Origin: Tomocerus qinae
Taxonomy: Eukaryota > Arthropoda > Collembola > Entomobryomorpha > Tomoceridae
DNA length: 64,000 bases
Direction: 5' to 3'
Assembly (NCBI GenBank): GCA_020055645.1
Contig: CM034548.1
Location: 40,788,296-40,852,295, forward strand
Below the pieces are notes generated by a model. That model was given only the letters and a program-made list of their open reading frames with translations. It was not told the DNA's origin and made no database searches. This document shows positions 1 through 12,960 of the stretch, piece by piece. Numbering within the stretch: position 1 is the stretch's first letter; each line of letters starts with the position of its first letter. Position numbers and translations under genes: made by a program.

Positions 1-507
1 TGTAAACAAATATACCATCAAGCAATTTTTTCTAGTACTTTATATACTCTAGAAATACACGCAAAAATTTTGTTGATAATTAAATGTCTTCTTTGTATAA
101 CATAGAAAAAAAGCTGTATAAATATAACGACTATAAGTGGGAGGGAATTGTCTAAGTTAGTTATGTAGTCCTCCGTAGTAAAAGTAACAGTGGTTCAAAT
201 GTGTTTGTCTCTATTCTGATGATGTAATGTTTCTGTATACAGGGGATTTAAAGGCAGGTAAAATGAAGGAAGTATAATGAAGAGAGAAAGTAAAGAAAGT
301 AACTAGTCCGGATATAATGTACAATATTTAGAGAGTTTTACTATAGAGCTGAGTGAAGTACAGTTTTGACTTGACTGCTTTTGCCATGTCGGAAACGATG
401 ACTTTCTTAATTCCTGAGCGATGCAATTCATTTGCATGCATTGGTCGCCTCCTCGCTCTTATGTCAAACTTTTGAACATACCTTAGCATGTTTTAGAAAG
501 TGAACTA

Positions 508-534
508 AAGTCAAGTCAAGTCAAGACAAGACAA
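508..534 (+). repeat. Short tandem repeat of AAGTC/AAGAC pentamers
   Basis: Three TCAAG units followed by ACAAG units form an imperfect pentanucleotide array. Related fragments such as CAAGTCAAG recur near 20665 and 37355, so the word belongs to a wider set of reused short motifs in this DNA. Confidence 0.8.
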
Positions 535-1129
535 CTAAAGCAAAGCGGGAGGCTCAACTATTCTCTTCAGAACTTGCTACACCGACGAGAGCCACCAGAC
601 ACATACATCCAGAGACACAGAGAGATAGACTCTGTAGTAGTACTAGCTCTTCATAAATACCTGGCTTCCTACTTCACTTACCTTCTTCATACACAAGTCT
701 AATATTAAGAAGAAGGTGAGGTGGAGAAAGGACTTTTCATAGACAGATGGGTATTTAGAGCATATATATAGCAGGACATAGGATGTCAAGTGATGTAAGT
801 AAGTCAGCTAAGCTAGCAGCAGTTTCCTCCCATTCGTCTACTAAAACCTTTAAAGACACCCGAGCAGAGGAGGAGAATGAAAGGAAGTAAACGAAACTGT
901 TAAGAGAAAGGCTGGAGAAAGTCCAGGGCAGGACAGGACTCCTATAATCAGACACGGAACCCTAAGCACTGAACTAAGCCCAAAGCCTTCTTTTGATGTC
1001 AAACCGCGTGAAAAAGACATTTCTTCTAGGCAGGGATTACTTTAATTATACATGGAATGAAATGGGATTGGATGGGATATTAGACCTTGTCTATACCTCT
1101 TCCGTCTTTTCTCCTCTACATACTCAATG

Positions 1130-1145
1130 GGAGAGAGAGAGAGAG
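1130..1145. repeat. (GA)n microsatellite
   Basis: Eight consecutive GA dinucleotides. No function is indicated. Confidence 0.9.
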
Positions 1146-1497
1146 TCAACAGAATCCATGCATACGAACCGACTTTCACCAATAAAATATATACCTTGCT
1201 CTATATATATTTAGGTACTGCTGCAATAGACTTACTATTGTTAGGAAAACAGTGCCAAGCACGGCTACGCGAAACAAAATACGATGTATACAAAGATATT
1301 TGTATATAATATTTGGATACCTACTATTTATTTACACTCACACCGACTCGGTAAATAGGGAGCTTACCTATGTGTATATAGAGATCGCAGAGCAAGGAGC
1401 AGAGAAAGAGCACCTGCTTTTATTGCAGTCCCTATCTGCCTTATACCTAACTTACCTTTCTCTATATCCCTACATCACGTTCTCCCTATGAACTCAA

Positions 1498-1516
1498 CTC
1501 GATACTATATATCGAG
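1498..1516. repeat. Small perfect hairpin, 7-bp stem
   Basis: CTCGATA at 1498-1504 is the exact reverse complement of TATCGAG at 1510-1516, with a 5-nt loop. It is AT-rich and short, so it may be chance. No RNA gene is evident around it. Confidence 0.6.
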
Positions 1517-4140
1517 ACATTGTGAGAAATAACAGAATGTAAACCTCAGCTCTGCAACTTCAATTCAGTTACATACAGTCATTCTCATGGAAAGGAAGGC
1601 GAGGCAAGACAAAACAACTTGACTAAATTCATTTGCAACCAGACATTGTCTCTTTTAGCTTCCGTGAATATTGAGCCGCTTTTGACAAAGGTTACTTTAC
1701 TCTCACTGTCTTTCGAATCTAGCAATATACATGCGTGTTCTATTGCTATTAGCCTAAGGATATCAAATTCTTTGAGATATATACATACTTCAAGAATTCG
1801 GTATATAGAGCCTTACCTGCACTCACATTCTTCTATAGTCTGCTCAGATACTAAATAATTTCTAAAATAAGACTTCTTTTATCCGTATCTGGAGTTCAGA
1901 AATACCCTAAATGTCGTATTTCCTGAAATATTAAGCCGAGTCTGTTATTCATGGCAAGACCATTGGCCGTACTATCAGAAGATGTTGATTAGAGAAGAGA
2001 AACATCTAATCCTAAGCCTTAACGCTACTCATCTCCTGGATCCTTGGTACACCACATGATGTCACCATATGAAAAGCTCTCTGTTATCTGCTCTTTGACA
2101 AATTCTACTCCCCTACTAAACGATTCGACTTAATGGCTAGCAAGCTTAGTCTGAAGCAAAGTAAGTCTTAAGATATGAAGATTTAGATAATACTTCCAAA
2201 CGTCTGTACACAGATATCTTTTATATTGTTAAGCTTAGAAAGCGGAAAAGTCAATGGAGAAAGCAATTGAAGTTATCTCAAACACACACGTTTCATTTCA
2301 TTTCCATATGTCGAGGATGACTGCTTGATGTGATAAGCTACGAGTCTCAATCAACTAGCCTGGCCCTGCTCCCCTCAATTCTTCGGCTAGCCTACCTGTA
2401 CGGCTCTTTTGTTCAGTAGCCCGAAGATAAGAAGGAAACAAAGCTACGGAAAGGAGAAATTGTATTAGTCATGCACTCATTCCATTTATACTCAATATAT
2501 TACTTTGCATACAAGAATATATTAATATTTAAGATAAAAGTACCAAGAAGACAGATACTATAGTTGCATATACCCTTATAGTATAGTACTATAGTTCTTA
2601 TTTATATACTAAGACTGTCTATACTATTATAAAATACCAAGACATACGTATAAAGGTAACCATATGGGTAAGACAAAGATGCAATCATTTTATTGAACGA
2701 AATCCTCTTCGGTTTCAGAATTGTCGTTTAAAGTGGGCGTACAGCCTGCCGCATTATTCTCCACTTTTAACCTCTACCTACGTAGAGCTAGAACGTTCTT
2801 AGTATAACTACTTAGAAATAAAGTGTGCTTAGCTATAGGAAAGGAAATGAAAACGAAGTACAAGATGAAGCTCGATTTGTTTACGCAAAATGCGTGAGAT
2901 GAGTGGCTAGGTTGCGTTGGAGAGAACTGTTTTTCTTGCTTTCGTAGACATTAGACTAAGTTGAGTGGAAGGCGTAGCAAAGATAAATGGCAAGTTGTGC
3001 TGTGCATGCCAGTATTATGTTTAATGTATACTCTTAAATGTGATCACATGCATCTTTCTATCTGTATCATGCACGAGGAATGGAACTATACAAATGGAGG
3101 AATTGCTTAAGTGATGTAGTGGATAGGAAGAGAAATTATACTCTATGCATATATACTTCTGAGTGAGCATGAATAGTTACACACTGTAGACAAAAGAAAG
3201 GACTCTATAAGTACACAAAAGAAACTAAATAAAGTGCTCTGAATAAATGAAATAGGGTTCCAAGTACATGCATATGTGTTATGACTCCCACACTATATTC
3301 TCTCGTGAGTGCAATGCCATATGTGTGCATCCACAAGAAAAATTGTTAAATTGGGCAAGCCAAAACGGATCTTTACCAGTCAATGATTTCATATTTTTGC
3401 TCAAGACCTAAACCTACACAATAATATATTTTACTACTTCACAAATGATATCATACTCCTATTTCACTTTTATGTCTCACATTAATACTTCATAATGTAA
3501 AGAAAGCGTTTTATAGGTACAAGATGTATTTGTTTTTTCAAAACTCGATAAATTGTTTTGACGTAGCATAGTAATAAAGTCAACTAATAATGAATGTTTG
3601 AAATAAAAGACTACATATTATTGTGAAAAATTTTATACATGTTTTGTTATAGTTTACTTTATGGAGTTATGTGATTTTTCATCTCATTATTACTATATAA
3701 CATTATAACTCATTATTGAGTTAACGATAATTAAAAAGTGAGAACAAACATCAATCTCCGTTTGTACATTGGAGGATATTATAGATATTGTGATCCGTAA
3801 TGCTAAATATTACGTAGTTCTGGTACAAATTACGAAAACAAGTGGAAATATGGAATAACCTAATTAAAATCTGTTTCAATAATAATAAAAATAATTATTC
3901 TGTACATGGGAAATGTTATATAGGTTTTTTGTGGATAAATATAAATTTAATGTCATTCAGAAACCCAGCAACAAGAAGTTTGCTTAAGTGTACAAAATGA
4001 TTTGTGAAATGAAATTGAAAGTGTTTACTATATTCTAAATTGATTTTCTCAGCACTGTTCGTTTAGACGAGGTTTTATTAGGACAATTTGTATTACAGAA
4101 TAATGAGTAACACTAAAAGTGTCTTCAAAGCAAACAACGG

Positions 4141-4380
4141 GGCAGAAGGAAAGCTGGAATAGAGAGGATGTGTTTGAGAGTAATGAAACCACACACTGGG
4201 TGTGTTGTTAATAATAAGTAGGTAGATAGGGAGGCATAACAATCAGGAGCAATCTAATAAGAGTAGTAATGAGTAGTGGATGTAATAAGTATATGGGTAT
4301 TATTTAATAGTTATTTTGTAGGAGTAGTTAATGATGTAGATAGAAGAGAGAGAAAACATTAGACAAGGCTAGTTACTCAC
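4141..4380 (+). other. G-rich, C-poor non-coding block
   Basis: By hand count the plus strand has 67 G and 18 C in 240 bp, a skew of about +0.58. Words such as GTAGGTA and GAGTAGT recur. No ORF or RNA gene is supported. Confidence 0.8.
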
Positions 4381-5700
4381 ACGGAGCATAAATTAAAGTA
4401 AGTAGGTAGTGTATAGCACTTACTTCTTAGCTATTTTAAGTAATTCAACTAGAGTATTCACAGCATAGGGATATCATGTTAATTATGTAGAAAACATATC
4501 TACCTAGCTATGCAGATATACGTTGGAATTTGGACAGTTGAGACAAGTTGGGATGGTGGAATAAATGAATTACAGTTGCTTTGCTATTCCATCTGAATGC
4601 TTCCTTCATCCTGTGTGTAGACTGCATATTTACTCCATATTATGATATACAAGGATCTCCTAGGCATTCTTCTATTCAGCAAAGAAAACACTTACATGTG
4701 TGTACATGAGTGAACCGTCTCGCTCTATCCACGTCTTTACACATATGCACACGGTTCATTGTTACCAAATTCCATGTCTGTGTGGCTTGACATTTACTCT
4801 TTTTTCTACAGAAAATTCTAGCTCTACTATCTAGTTCAGCTTACACTAAGTAATAGTACCCATATATCAAGAGATTCGCACGTGACTGTAACGAGTTATC
4901 ATATTATATGCATACAATAGGAAACAGAAAGTGGATAACGAAGAGGAGTCACAGACACATTTACATAAGTAGTTCCATGTATTACTGATATGATCCCACA
5001 TACTTGCATCACACTCCTCTATTAAATATACACACATGCATTCTTCATAATAGCGCTTGTCGTGCATACCATCACATTACAGTGCTGCTCCACTTCTAGT
5101 ACTTCGTTACAAATATCTCCTTCTACTACTACTCCACTCGCATAAAATACTACAAACACAAATACACGGACTAACAATAAGCCAAACGACTTCCTGCACA
5201 CAAAGATGACGAACATCTCAGCTACTAGACATTCCTAAAATGTCTCACACAACGCTAAAATGGCACTGCATCAATTCGATGATGCTTCAAACTCATATAC
5301 GCAGTCAACAACGGTGAAAGTAAACGAACTACTTTCCTCGTCCATCTGTACTGACACCTACACTTACCATAAATGTTTTAACAAAATCATTCCACCACTG
5401 CTCCCTTTCATTGTTGCCCTCTTTCCTTAACAAATGACAATTCCTTAGCAAATGTACAGAATATACTTATTATTAAAAAATTAAATTGGCACACTTTCAA
5501 AAGAACTATGCAGAATCTTTAATTGCAGCAATAGTTTTTGTTTCAAGCGGGTGAAAATAAAAATTAAATACAAATTATGATTGGATTTGTACTCTTTTAT
5601 TACATCGATTGCAAGTACTATAGTATAAAAGTCAAAAGCCTTTTAGCAGAATGGTTTTGCTGACTGTTGGTAATTTGTTAGCGCCATAAAATGGGCCTGG

Positions 5701-8700
5701 TGTCAGATACGGTTGAATAAATGGAATGTTTACACTAAAACTGCTGTCATAATATTGCTGTATTATGTAATACTTAATAGTTGTTTGTATTTAATGGTGT
5801 ACCAATGCATCAGTTGGCTTTTCAGTAGCTATGTAAATAGTCCAGTGCTGTCGTCCGCACTCATGTTACAGCAATTAAAAGTTATTGTTTTTGGGAATTG
5901 TGAGCCAAGCCTCATAAAATTTCAGCACAGAGCCAATTGTATATCAAAAACATTCAACGACGTCAGACAATGCAATTTTATACTTATCTACTAAAACTAA
6001 GTGAAAGCGAAACAAAATAGAATGGAAATTAACTCAACCTTACTATAACAGCCGAATACACTGAAATTAACCAAGTTGCTTCCCTTTAGATTAGATAGAG
6101 TCAGGTCATTCATTTAAACTTCAGGAAATATCATCGTTATATCATCACATTTTATGGTTGTCATCAAAAAACATGGCAGCCGAAAAGCATGGCTTTTCTT
6201 TAATAAAAGTGTGACGAACCATATATCATTCATTCTAACAATCAATTCCCGTTGCAACTTGCAACCGTACTTGTAAATTGTCATTACTAAATAAATTCAA
6301 GGTGAAAAATCCTTTCAATTTTATAGACTACATAATGATGATTGAAGAGAAAAATTTGCGGGGACATAAAGTTTTCAAATAAAGATAGGCATTGTATTAC
6401 GCTGTACTGTTACTACAATTGATTTTTGGTTTGAGAAAAAAACTTACTCATTCAGTCGCTTGCTTCTAATAAATACAGAATTAGAATTCCATTTATAATG
6501 GGTAATTACGCCGCCATTTTACGCTGAATAATTCTTTTATTTAATCCCATTGCCGAAGAACATGCTCTCGTTTTAACGAAATGATATAACCACAGAGAAA
6601 TGTATTTACTGTTGTTCAGGATTCGAGAAAATCCAACTATCTGTTGACAAGTAAGTAACGTGTATAAAATAGTTTGCGAAACTTTTCTCAAAAAAAGCGC
6701 GTGATGTGTACGTATTGAGGGACGAGTTTGTCTTCCACTAATCCCAAATGACTGAGATGCCGAAAAGGTGAAACTATGTGTATCTAATGTTGATAAACGA
6801 GGAGCTACATTTTATGTAACTTGCCATACCCTGGAGAACTTGGAGAAAGGAAAAGATTTGCGAATGCAGATAACACTTACTAGTAAATGCATACTATTTA
6901 CTTCTCACGTAAGTATACTAGCACTTAACACATGCATTACCAGGAAAACCACTAGACGTGTATCTAACGAAGCATGTAAAAACTTTGACATACTTTAGTA
7001 ATGTCTATATTCAAGTTAATTAATTGATGTATTTATGTAATCCCATTTATTGATTAAAAGTGGGTAAGTAGGTACTCACCCAGCTATTTTGATGTATGAG
7101 AAAGTAATTTAATTTATTATGTAGTTTAGGAACGAATACCAAAATAGACAATATAATTCATCCTGTTGCATTGGATGGTATATAATTGCAAACTTTACCT
7201 ATAGGGAAGTAGATACAATTTTATTAGAAAATTTTGAAAATTATTATGGAAAGCTGGCTAAATGTTTTCCAAAAAGTACTAATTCGAACTCTGCCAATCT
7301 GTTATAGGAAGGTAAAACATGATATAATGTCCATTTAAAAATTTAAACGGCTTTGAATTATTTACAATTAAGTGTTAAACAATAGCAGCTGCTTTCTCAA
7401 ACATCTTATTTTGTCCTTTTTTATAACATCCATACAGAAAAAAATTTTGCCAATTTTGCAAATGTAGAAAGATTAGAATTAAAAATGCTTAGGCTATTTT
7501 AGAGTATGCAATATTGTATGTATATGGTTATCTTTTTCAAATAGAATTGGCAATTTATATGCAATCAATGTATATTTTATTAATTTAGTTAGTGTGCATT
7601 TCTGAACAAAATGCGTGCAAAAAGTATGACAAAAAGAAAGTAGAAGGAGCCATAATTTAAGGATAATCTTCATGGTAGGGCATCTTGGTAAAATATTTCT
7701 TAAACGGGTAAAAGTTTGAGTTTTCTTTGTTCTCTCTGTTAACATCAATGACGAGGATAATTAAGGATGAAGACAACTTTCCGCATCGAAGCTCTTTTAT
7801 TATGTACTTAGTACTTAGTAGATCCCGAGCAGTAGAGATACAACAGAGATAAGTATGTCGTAATGCTGCTCTCATTTGAAAACTTGCTGCACATATTACA
7901 TAGAGACACTTACATATGTGCGTTTTATAAAACTTGTAAATATCCGAATTTTTCCCTTTCTTTAAAATCTTAGTTGGTTGAACTTTTCCTTGAGTTTCTC
8001 CATTTTAATTGTCTTCTTTGCCACACTTATCGTCAGACTGCCTTTGTACACTCTTCTCATACATCCAAAAAAGAGTTTATTACAGCTCTCAGCATACTTT
8101 CATCTATAACTACCCGTGCCCAATTATACAGTAGAGTTGAGCTAAGGATGTTGAAATTGGAACAAAACTATGGTTTTTACGAATGCCTTCCAGAAATTAT
8201 GTCACCAGAGCATAATAGGCAAACTACTGCCTAATTACTGAACCATCCAGTTTTTACAGAACAAGTTTTTTAACAAAAAGTTATTTCTCTCCATCTTTAT
8301 CCATACTCATATATGCAGCAGTAGAATACATTTCGCATCAAACAATTACAAAAGTAAATTTCCTATGATGGCGAAAATTCCAAATTACGTAGGACATTGA
8401 ATCAATACTTTTGCACACTTCCAATTACAGTGAGCACTCGACGAGCTTTCTCGGAATCCGGGATGCACAATTCTGAATCTGTACATGTACAACATAATTA
8501 TTCAATAATAACGAATGCCTATCAACTGCTGGAACGTCATTCTAGATGAAACTACGTAGTGAGAGACAAAAGCTGAGGTTCTTTAGTATTAGGTCCTAGC
8601 TTCATTCAAATAATGTTTTCTTTGAAGTAACAAGATCAATCAGAATGTCAGCATGTTTACATTTCCTCCGATAACCTGAATTTACAAAGAACTTAATATA

Positions 8701-11700
8701 ATTAACAGTAATGATTGGCTCAAGAAAATCACTCGAATACTCCTGCAAATACGGAAACGAAGTTTGTAAACACAAATCATGCAAATTGCGACATTTTTAC
8801 TCTTACTTACAAGGAGACAAGATAACAAGCTTTTAGACGTATCTTAAAAATTTCTTTGGTAAACAAACAATTATTCAATCGAATTACTTAGTATTCCTCG
8901 CTTCACGACCAAATATTTTTATTTTGCATGAAGATTGAAACATCCGTGGAAAAGAGTAGAATTTTTTGGAGCATAGACAATTGGCAAGTTTGATGAAGAA
9001 TTTCCTGCTTTTACTGCATCTCGTTATTTTTTAATGACCAGATATTTCTATCTGTGAAAATATGTTCAATATGATTGAAAATTGTCTCGGATGATAATTT
9101 GTGCATATTATACTAAGGATTCTGTATTATATGTTAACAAAATGGTATAATTTCTTGCAGTGTATGGTAACCATGCATCCTTCCACACAAAGACATCATT
9201 AATTGTACTTATTGTGTAACTCCCTCATTAAAGGATGGAATACTAGTTACAAAGTTAAGTAAAAAGTGCATAACGAAGCATTTACAAAACTTTGTGATAA
9301 AGGGACCAATTAATTAGGATTGTATATAAATTCACTGTAAAATGTGTTGTGCGTATAAAAGACTGTTTCGTTGGGTTTAATGAGAGTCATAATCATATCT
9401 GCATATTATACTATAGATATGACAGGAATGAATTAACAACGTCATTTCAGTTGATTTAGTCCATTATTGTCCTGCGTGGTTTATCTAGTGTCTTGTATTT
9501 CTCGTGGCATGCAGTGGTGCATATATAAATGTGGAGGTTTGCATTCTGTGCTGTCTGACTGAACTACAAATATTTGCTTGGTCTAACGACTATATGTGTA
9601 GGATAATAAATAGGCAGTAATACATCGAATGTGATTTGGCCGTGTTTTATCTCCGTGTATATATGTAGTTGCCTTAACTATTGTGCTGCTGCTGATCTTG
9701 AATTTATATGATTGCAATTTTAAGTGAAGTGCCTCTGTCCGCACGGCTGAAACCATTACGACAGAACAGAAGAAGCAAATGCATTCGGAGAGGAATAGCG
9801 AGCGTCAAGTAAAAGTGATGAAAGCAGACATGTAAGTACAATACATATGTACAAGGTACTATAGACAGGATATGTAGAGCAAAGTATAAGTAGCTGTAGT
9901 AAAGCTCGTCGGTGGATGAGCAGCACGGATTGCAGTTTGCATTGCAAGTAGGAATCGCTAAGCTAAGTTCCATGGAAAGCCACACAGAGAATAAGCTCAA
10001 GTCAACTGAACTGACAATGAGTGAGCTGAAGTGAAGCAACCAAGTTAAAACCAGCAGCACTAAAGAGAAGTCCTGAGCTGAATCCTGGATTTAGATTTAA
10101 CTTGGATTGTGACACCAAATTTCTTTTCTATTCCACAACCTTTCCTCGGATTTTAACAATCGCGACAAGACACGTCCCCAAAAGAACAACCTATTTAACG
10201 CAGAAGCATCTCTATCATTTCACACTCAATACTTTGTATTTTAGACAGTTCTCCTCCCAACCGAAACACTAATTCCAAATCATTCCTCTTATTCCAACCT
10301 TTTCTTTCATGGTTTTTTGCATTTCAAAAAAAGACTTGAATTTTAAACAATACTCATAATTAAAATCTAAACCAGATCTTTGTAATGTCTTAGATAACAA
10401 TTCTCCGTGATTGAGAGCTGAGATGTGCAAGTATTTATTTACGAATTAAAGTTATAAATGAAATAGTCAGAAAGCCAATTTACAGAGTGCAGACTACAAC
10501 TTCTGAACATTTGCTAAATCAAATCAGTTGGAATGTATGACTACAGACAACACAAGATTCTGAAAACGAAGAAGGAAACGTAAATGAGATAAAACTGGAA
10601 CAAAAACTTCTTGCCATGTGAATTCGTGGTTTTTCTATATAAGGATACTTGTAGTAGGTGGTGGGAAGAAAAAGACTCAAGCCTAAAAGTGGCTTGGGGA
10701 AAGTGTTTTTCTACAGATGTGTATGAATAGGAGATGCAAGCTCTATCGACTGAGATGAATGGTAAACACAGAATCTAATAGAGAAAACATCACTTTGGAT
10801 GAAAAATACGAGATCTTTGCCCATCGGGCGGAATTCCAGATTAAATTAGTCTACTCGAATAAATGTAATTACATATAGGTACCAATGAACTTGAAAGCAA
10901 CTCCTGCTTCAGTCTACTTATAAAACTTCTAACAAAACGTTTTGACGTCCTGCATATCTGTGTCATCTACCAATGCTAATAAATTCGACAGCTCTAGTTA
11001 ATAAACTTAAAGTGTATAATAAATATTTCTACAAGCAATCCCACAAAGTAACAATAATTGCCAAACGGTTTTATAATTCCAAACAGATACATTACAGAGG
11101 GGATTTAAAACCACAATACAAATAGTTATTTATTAATTCTGACGCTACCGCATTAATTAAAAATTATTAAATTGCATTTTCACATTTCAATAGTTAAAAT
11201 TTTCAATTGATTTATGCATGAAACACAAGGGAGATTTATACATTATTATGTACATACATAATTATGTCAATAGTAATGTTGAAAATATATTTTTGATGGT
11301 ATTTAGATTTGCCAAAAATTGATTTTCCATTATGAGTGACATAAGTTGGCGAAAGGGAAAACTATAGTTTGCCAAAACGAATTTAACAAAACGTGTATAT
11401 GTAGTGTAGTATATAAAGAGGTGTAGTACAATGAACTTTCACTGGAAGCTTTGACTAGATCTGTGGCTCCTTTTGTTGGTTGAGAAGATTTGATAATATG
11501 ACCAAGAGGGGGTAAGCCGGTAAGGACAATGGACGGATAAGTACGACAAAGAAAGAAAGTGATAACCATTTGTGAAGGGAATAAGATGAGTGAAGACGGA
11601 AAGGGAGATTGACGATAAACTCTCCATTTATATTCTGATGGAGATATTAACTAATTTGTCGCCGAAGGGAGCAATCAAGTATGAGAAGTGAACTAACACA

Positions 11701-12360
11701 AGACTAAGACAAAAGAGTTGCTAAAATAGCTGACGAAGGATCTCATGACAGTGCTAAGAAATGAGTCGAGTGCGTAGGGAAAGTAAGTAAACCTCTCAGC
11801 CCCTCATTGCATTTCCTAGTCAAGGGTAAACTTGTTCGGTTTAGTTACGTCTCTTTCATGATCTTTAGATATGACGTAACCTTCTACAGGCAGTGCAAAA
11901 GATTTGATAGCATTTGATGCGGTGTGACGCGATGTTATACTTCCAGAGATGAGATGAGATAAAATAGACGAAGAGTGACTTGAGCAAAATGAGTTGATCA
12001 AGGGGAGATGGCTCACTGAGATGAGACAAAATACTTCATATGTTCCCTCTCTATCAACCCACATTTCGCATCATTTAAGTATTAGCCGCGGATTATATAC
12101 CTCCTATTGATACAGAAGTATATAATATTACCAAATTTGAAAATGTCTACGTATACAAGAACGTAAATATAAATATGTTTGTGAACTGCAAATCAATATA
12201 ACTGTATAGATATAATTTAGGCAGACATTTATTTATATGTGTAACATTAAATGGGACATATAATATAGGAATATGGTTGTATATTTGGAATATCTGTGGA
12301 AATTGTATTAACAGAGCAATGCGGCGTGTTGAAAGGTTCTATTTATTATGTAGGGAGTAT
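5701..12360. other. Non-coding AT-rich stretch
   Basis: No gene is supported. ORFs of 60-118 codons are Leu/Ser/Phe-rich and typical of chance. A single octamer occurs at 8779-8786. 11420-11640 is G-rich on the plus strand. Confidence 0.6.
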
Positions 12361-12540
12361 TTATTAGCAATATGCCTACTAAGGTGAAGAGGATATCCAA
12401 GTTAAAGTGTATGTGTGTGTGTAGGTAGTGAAAGATACATGAGGCAGTAGTGTCTAATAGGACAGGGAATATTAGCGTTGGCAATATTAGCAATGGGGAA
12501 GTATATTTTCAATAGTCAGTGACAATGGGAGACATAGGAT
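12361..12540 (+). other. G-rich non-coding block
   Basis: 53 G and 17 C in 180 bp (skew about +0.51), with a short GT run at 12407-12423. It is followed within 300 bp by a block of opposite skew. Confidence 0.75.
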
Positions 12541-12840
12541 AGAAATACGTGAAGTTATGTTGTTACGTATGGCAGCGATCTATCTCTCTTGCAACAAAGA
12601 TAGAAAAGTAACATGGAGTTGTCTTAACACAGCTGTGTGTCAATATGAACACTAACTGGAGGTGACACTTGGCAGCTGACAGAAAGCAAAGATTGGTTCT
12701 TACTACACAGAGACTCTCTTGGGAAATCATTTATCTCCAAAGAAAAAGGATATCACTGGCGACAATGTGAATTCCGATTGCCACGTTGAGCTTTGAACAT
12801 TGCTAGCATATCTACGGACTAGCCGATTTGGTTTCAACTT

Positions 12841-12960
12841 GTCTTAGCGTCCGATTCACTCTCTATCTCCCTCCCGACTCACTCAATACCCACACACAGA
12901 TACATCCCAATATTATCTATACTAATAAAAGACAAGGTAAACTACTATCTGCCCCCTCAT
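12841..12960 (+). other. C-rich, G-poor non-coding block
   Basis: 10 G and 41 C in 120 bp (skew about -0.61). A 111-codon plus-strand ORF covers it, but the ORF follows from the absence of G on this strand and shows no protein signature. Confidence 0.75.

Larger units (their letters stand above)
1..5700. other. Non-coding AT-rich stretch
   Basis: Apart from the repeats listed separately, I see no gene. 700-960 is purine-rich on the plus strand, 3340-4060 is very AT-rich, and 4980-5260 is C-rich. A POU octamer lies at 430-437. The short ORFs here lack protein signatures. Confidence 0.6.
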